Part shown: one piece after another, positions 60,360 through 64,000 of the stretch
Layout of the letters: the number at the start of each line of letters is the position of its first letter
Numbering within the stretch: position 1 is the first letter of the stretch
Origin: Loxodes magnus
Lineage: Eukaryota > Ciliophora > Karyorelictea > Loxodida > Loxodidae
Direction of reading: 5' to 3'
Assembly (NCBI GenBank): GCA_946699065.1
Contig: CAMPDV010000901.1
Location: 62,001-126,000 of the forward strand
Length of the DNA stretch: 64,000 nucleotides
Notes under the pieces: model-generated
Told to the model about the DNA's origin: nothing
The model's database searches: none
Seen by the model: the letters and a program-made list of their open reading frames with translations, nothing else
Translations under genes and position numbers: made by a program

Positions 60360-60930
60360 TGCAAAAATTTTAATTAATTATAAATAATAAAAATTAAAGT
60401 TTAGGTTTAAATCTTTAGTTATTGTCACCTTCAATTATCATTGAATCATTTCTTTATTCTTTCAATTCCATTTAAAGATGTAGTTTGTACTGATTTTCTT
60501 CTATTTTTTCTAATTTGCTGATTAGTTCTTTCTGCTTCTATTGCTAGTTTTGAGATTAACTACTCTAGTCTTGTGATATATTTCAAAATGCGTTAAGGTC
60601 TCTTTCTTAGGTCACGAGTCTCGATTCTATTTCCTCTGCAAGTTCAAGTTTTACATTAACTTCTTATTGTCTTTCTTCAACATTTTTACCTCTTCCTGGA
60701 GGTCTACCACCATTTTAACAAGCTAATCATAGTTTATTTACTATTATGTGGTGAGATTCGAGACTTCCGAGCGCATAATATTCTTATCCTATTTTTAGGT
60801 TTTTTTTAGAGGTGGGAGATTCATCCTGATTGATGATTTTTTATTACTCTTTTCCTGGTCCTAACCTTTCTAGGATGTCGTTACTCCTACTTTTTAGGAG
60901 CCACGAAGAATCCCGGTTTGAATCCTGACA
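60360..60930 (-). pseudogene. Non-LTR ORF1 coiled-coil fragment, block B copy 3
   Basis: Best-preserved of the three. It starts MSGFKPGFFVAPKK, then the LQEEVKMLKKDNKKLMQ coiled coil, then a Gln-rich coiled coil (KELISKLEKIEENQYKL) and NDPMIIEGDNN. Frameshifts near 60600-60640. Confidence 0.58.
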
Positions 60931-61793
60931 TCTTTTAAAAAAAATAAGGTTAAAAGATAATAATTAATAAAGATAAAATGTAAGATAAACTTTAGAATTT
61001 ATAATAAATAAAATTAAAAAAAGTAAAATTTCATTCAATTAACAGATAATCCTTATTATTTTTAATTTAGATCCTCTTAAAATAAAATAGATAAAAAGAT
61101 ATTTTAATTAATGTTATAATCTAAAAATATTAGAAGTAAAAAAAGAGTTAAATCTTAAATGATTCTTTAGTAATAATATTTATAGATAATCGTTAGTAAA
61201 GAAAAAGAAAATCATAAATTTTAAGATTTTTTATTAAGTTTATGAAGAAAAAATTAATATTAAAATTCATTCCTAAAATGAATTACAATTTAAACATATT
61301 TAACTACTAATTATTTAAATTTTACATATTTTTAAAAAGCTAAATTTTTATATAAATTAAAGAACTATTTCTAAAATTAAATAAATATTTTTATTATATA
61401 TTAAAGAATTAAAAAATTTATAAATGTGCAAGGCAATTACAAATAAACCTTTCTTAAAAAAGAGTTTAGCGTTTAGAAAATTATAAATAAATATATAATT
61501 ACTAAAACATTTAAACTAAAAATTACATAAATATTCTTATTTTTAGCAAATTTTAGCTTTAAATTCTAAAATTAAAAGGTTATCTTAATTTAATAAAAAA
61601 GCGAAAAAGATATCTAATAGTAAAAGATTGAAATTAAAAGAGATAATATTTATAGGATATTAATGAACCTATTAAGTAAAAAAGAATTTCTAAAGTTTTA
61701 TTATTATTATTAAATAATTAATTCTTATGCTACATAATTATTTGATTTAGTATAAACTAGCTAAAATGTAATAAAAATATAATATAAAATTAG

Positions 61794-62592
61794 TTGTTTA
61801 AGTTTAATAAAATAGATTTAAAATACTTTGATTAATATATAGTTAAATATTCTAAAAGGGATTCCTTGATTATGAAAGTTTTAAATTAGGCTTTTTAATA
61901 AATTGAATATGATTTAGTGATAATTTTAGAATATTTAAAGTAAATTAGGATTATTTAATAAATGATAATTGAATTTGATTAAAAAGGATAAAATGATTAG
62001 TTAGTATTTTGACTTAAAGTAGTTAATGAATAATAGACTAATGATTTAATGATTATATTGATTTTGAATAATAATGTTTATAGTTTTAAAATATTAGTAG
62101 TATAATCCCTTATAATGCTTTTATATTTTTGATGACTAATTTAAATTAATCTTTTTTGATAAAATAATAATTTAATTAATTAATTTTATTATTTTTAAAT
62201 TAAATATACTAATTATTTATTTATCAATTCATAGTCATTTAACATTATTTAAATAACATTTAACTATATCAACAGTAACTATCAAAACTACTATTACTAC
62301 TATCAAATATACTATTTACATATTTTTACTAACAAACCTAAATAACTCATTTCAAATTACTTCTTTAATAACTTATATAATATCTATTTATTATTTAACA
62401 TACAAATATTACATTCTACTATTATAACAAAAACTATTACCTATTTTACTTCTACTAAATCCAAACCCATACCTAGTTATTAGATTATTAGAAACTAAAA
62501 AAAACTAAATACCATTTACTTTATTCCTATTAATATCAAACCTTTACTAACATTATTTCTATTTCTTAAATAAGAAAAAGAAGCAATAGTTT
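61794..62592 (+). other. 799-bp invariant segment, copy 3
   Basis: One substitution (62438) relative to copies 1 and 2 over 799 bp; ends 37 bp before the ATG of the B protein. Confidence 0.7.
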
Positions 62593-62629
62593 GAAGGATA
62601 CTTCTAAAATTAAAATTTAGAAATTTAAA

Positions 62630-63620
62630 ATGTTTGCTTCAAAGTTTCCTCCTTAATAAGCCGTTACTTTAATTATTTGCTTTACTATAATGAAGCATAC
62701 TATTATTTCCTAAAATAGAATTTTAACGTAAGAACAACATGTATAAGAGAAAGATTTAGATTAGCTATCTATAATTCATTAAATATTGTACAAGTGTTGG
62801 GAATAATAGTTTATTTTTACCTTTCATTTTAATATCGACAATGATAGCTCCAATTTAGCAAAAATAATTCTACTTAGTAAAAAAGATAAAATTACATCAT
62901 TTAATCTTTATTCTCAAAATAAGAGTAAAGAAATTAATTTGAAGTAAGATAAATATATTTTTTAATTAAGAGTTGTCAAGATAATCAAAACCTTGCTTAC
63001 TTATGAATATTTGCAAATAGATATTATAATTGATGATTTCAAAGAGTTTAATAAGCATAGAATTATTAAAAAAAATTTATTCTAATAATGCCTTTAAAGA
63101 AATGCAGTCATATAAACAGCGAAAAGATTTTTTGATTTAATAAGAGATATATAAAAAGTTTTCTCTTTAATAATATACGCTAAATACAATAGACATATAA
63201 TTTAAGAAACTATTTCAATTTAAAAATTAATTACTTATCTTATAACCTTTAATATGAACGGAATCGTCGATATATTAAAACTCAATTCAATAAAGTTTGC
63301 TTAAGTAGATAGGAATTTGATACGTTTGAGTACATTTTCAAACGTAATCTTTTTGCAGATATTAAAAAAATTGTAATAAACTTAAAATAATTAATGGAAA
63401 ATAGTGTAAAAGACTTGTTTTATATGACTAAAACTATATTAATAAATAATTTACAAAAGATAAGATAATTAAATTAGATAAGTACATAAAATTATTTCAT
63501 CAATAATATTTAGGAGACCATTTAAGATTTTAAGAACTAGAGTGAAGAGAAAATAAGTTATATTAAAAACCCATAAACAGATTTAATGAGCTTAAAAATT
63601 CTTTATCAAGAGGAGAGTGA
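62630..63620 (+). CDS. Block B protein, copy 3
   Basis: ATG 62630, MFASKFPPQQAVTLIICF, with no TGA at the place where copies 1 and 2a have one. It is colinear with copy 1 for nearly 200 codons until one A is missing from an A-run near 63224, which shifts the frame. The copy-1 frame then continues in another phase to about 63620. This is the best 5' half of the family; copy 1 is the best 3' half. Confidence 0.52.
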
Positions 63621-64000
63621 AAGAGAACCATGAATGAAATATACAAACTTTTAAATTTAGCGTAATTTGCATGGTTAAATGCCAATAATTATACAATTAT
63701 GTCTCAATATTTAAAATATTTAAACTCTTATAGTTTATTATTATTACTTATTATTTAAACTTTAAATAGTGAATAAGATTTTTAAATTATTAATTTAAAA
63801 AATAAAATAAATTATTTTAATAATTATCATTTATTTTATTAATTTAAGCTAAAATATGAAAATTTTATAATATAATTCTTGATATATATAAATAATAAAA
63901 ATGATAGGAAAATAAAATTTAATCATTTAGCATTTATAATATTAAAGGATAGTTTTAGTTAAAATATGTTTTAAATAAAAGAAATAAAGTAATTTAATTA

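Larger units (their letters stand above)
59340..64000 (+). repeat. Block B, copy 3, cut by the window end
   Basis: Follows block A as in copy 2 and keeps the 0.9-kb segment that B2 lost. It carries an extra AT-rich insertion of about 95 bp near 60090-60180. Confidence 0.85.

Noticed and set aside
1..64000. CRISPR array, bacterial operons or phage genes
   Set aside because: No regularly spaced repeats with unique spacers, no ribosome-binding sites, and the gene content and code are ciliate.
1..64000. Mitochondrial origin as the explanation for TGA=Trp
   Set aside because: TAA and TAG are clearly Gln here, and LINE, WD40 and intron features are nuclear. Ciliate mitochondrial codes keep TAA as stop.

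Overview
ORGANISM. The window is eukaryotic, strongly AT-rich, and reads as ciliate nuclear DNA. Recognisable proteins (fatty-acid-hydroxylase-like, WD40, non-LTR endonuclease and reverse transcriptase) stay in frame only if TAA and TAG are read as glutamine. Genes end on TGA, yet TGA also sits where aligned family motifs expect tryptophan (WD40 'KIW', RT 'NWLPVSL' and 'QIW', retrotransposon C-terminus 'IRxWL'). Probable introns are very short (22 and 20 bp). This suits a ciliate with UAR=Gln and either dual-use UGA (Trp/stop, as in karyorelictids or Condylostoma) or heavy decay of germline-limited repeats (as in a Tetrahymena-type micronucleus). The sequence alone does not decide between them. 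LAYOUT. 1-12.6 kb is mostly single-copy here: the 3' part of a fatty-acid-hydroxylase/sterol-desaturase-family gene, a small membrane-protein candidate, two ORF1-like retrotransposon relics, a duplicated tRNA-Lys-derived fragment beside a second tRNA-like sequence, several weak unrecognised coding candidates, and a gene cut off at 12.58 kb. From 12.58 kb on, the window is built from large repeated blocks. Block W (WD40 gene plus flanks) lies at 12.58-16.40 (+), 28.69-32.10 (-) and 47.84-52.16 (-). Block B lies at 18.5-28.7, 35.6-47.8 and 59.3 to the right end. Block A lies at 32.1-35.6 and 55.9-59.3. A-B-W recurs in that order, so this is a nested, segmentally duplicated repeat unit. 52.16-55.86 kb is very AT-rich filler. 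HOW IT WORKS TOGETHER. Block B is a nest of non-LTR retrotransposon parts: a plus-strand C-terminal zinc-knuckle fragment, a minus-strand ORF1 coiled-coil fragment and a minus-strand RT with C-terminus. It also carries an unrecognised protein gene of about 328 codons, preceded by a 799-bp segment that is nearly invariant among three copies and switches from G-rich to C-rich strand composition. Block A carries an unrecognised minus-strand frame of 359 codons. Block W carries a seven-repeat WD40 gene whose repeats differ mainly at the short blade-face positions. Two further retrotransposon insertions interrupt the second B copy, and a GC-rich insertion with a target-site duplication interrupts the first. 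No bacterial-type operon, CRISPR array, rRNA gene or intact tRNA gene was seen.
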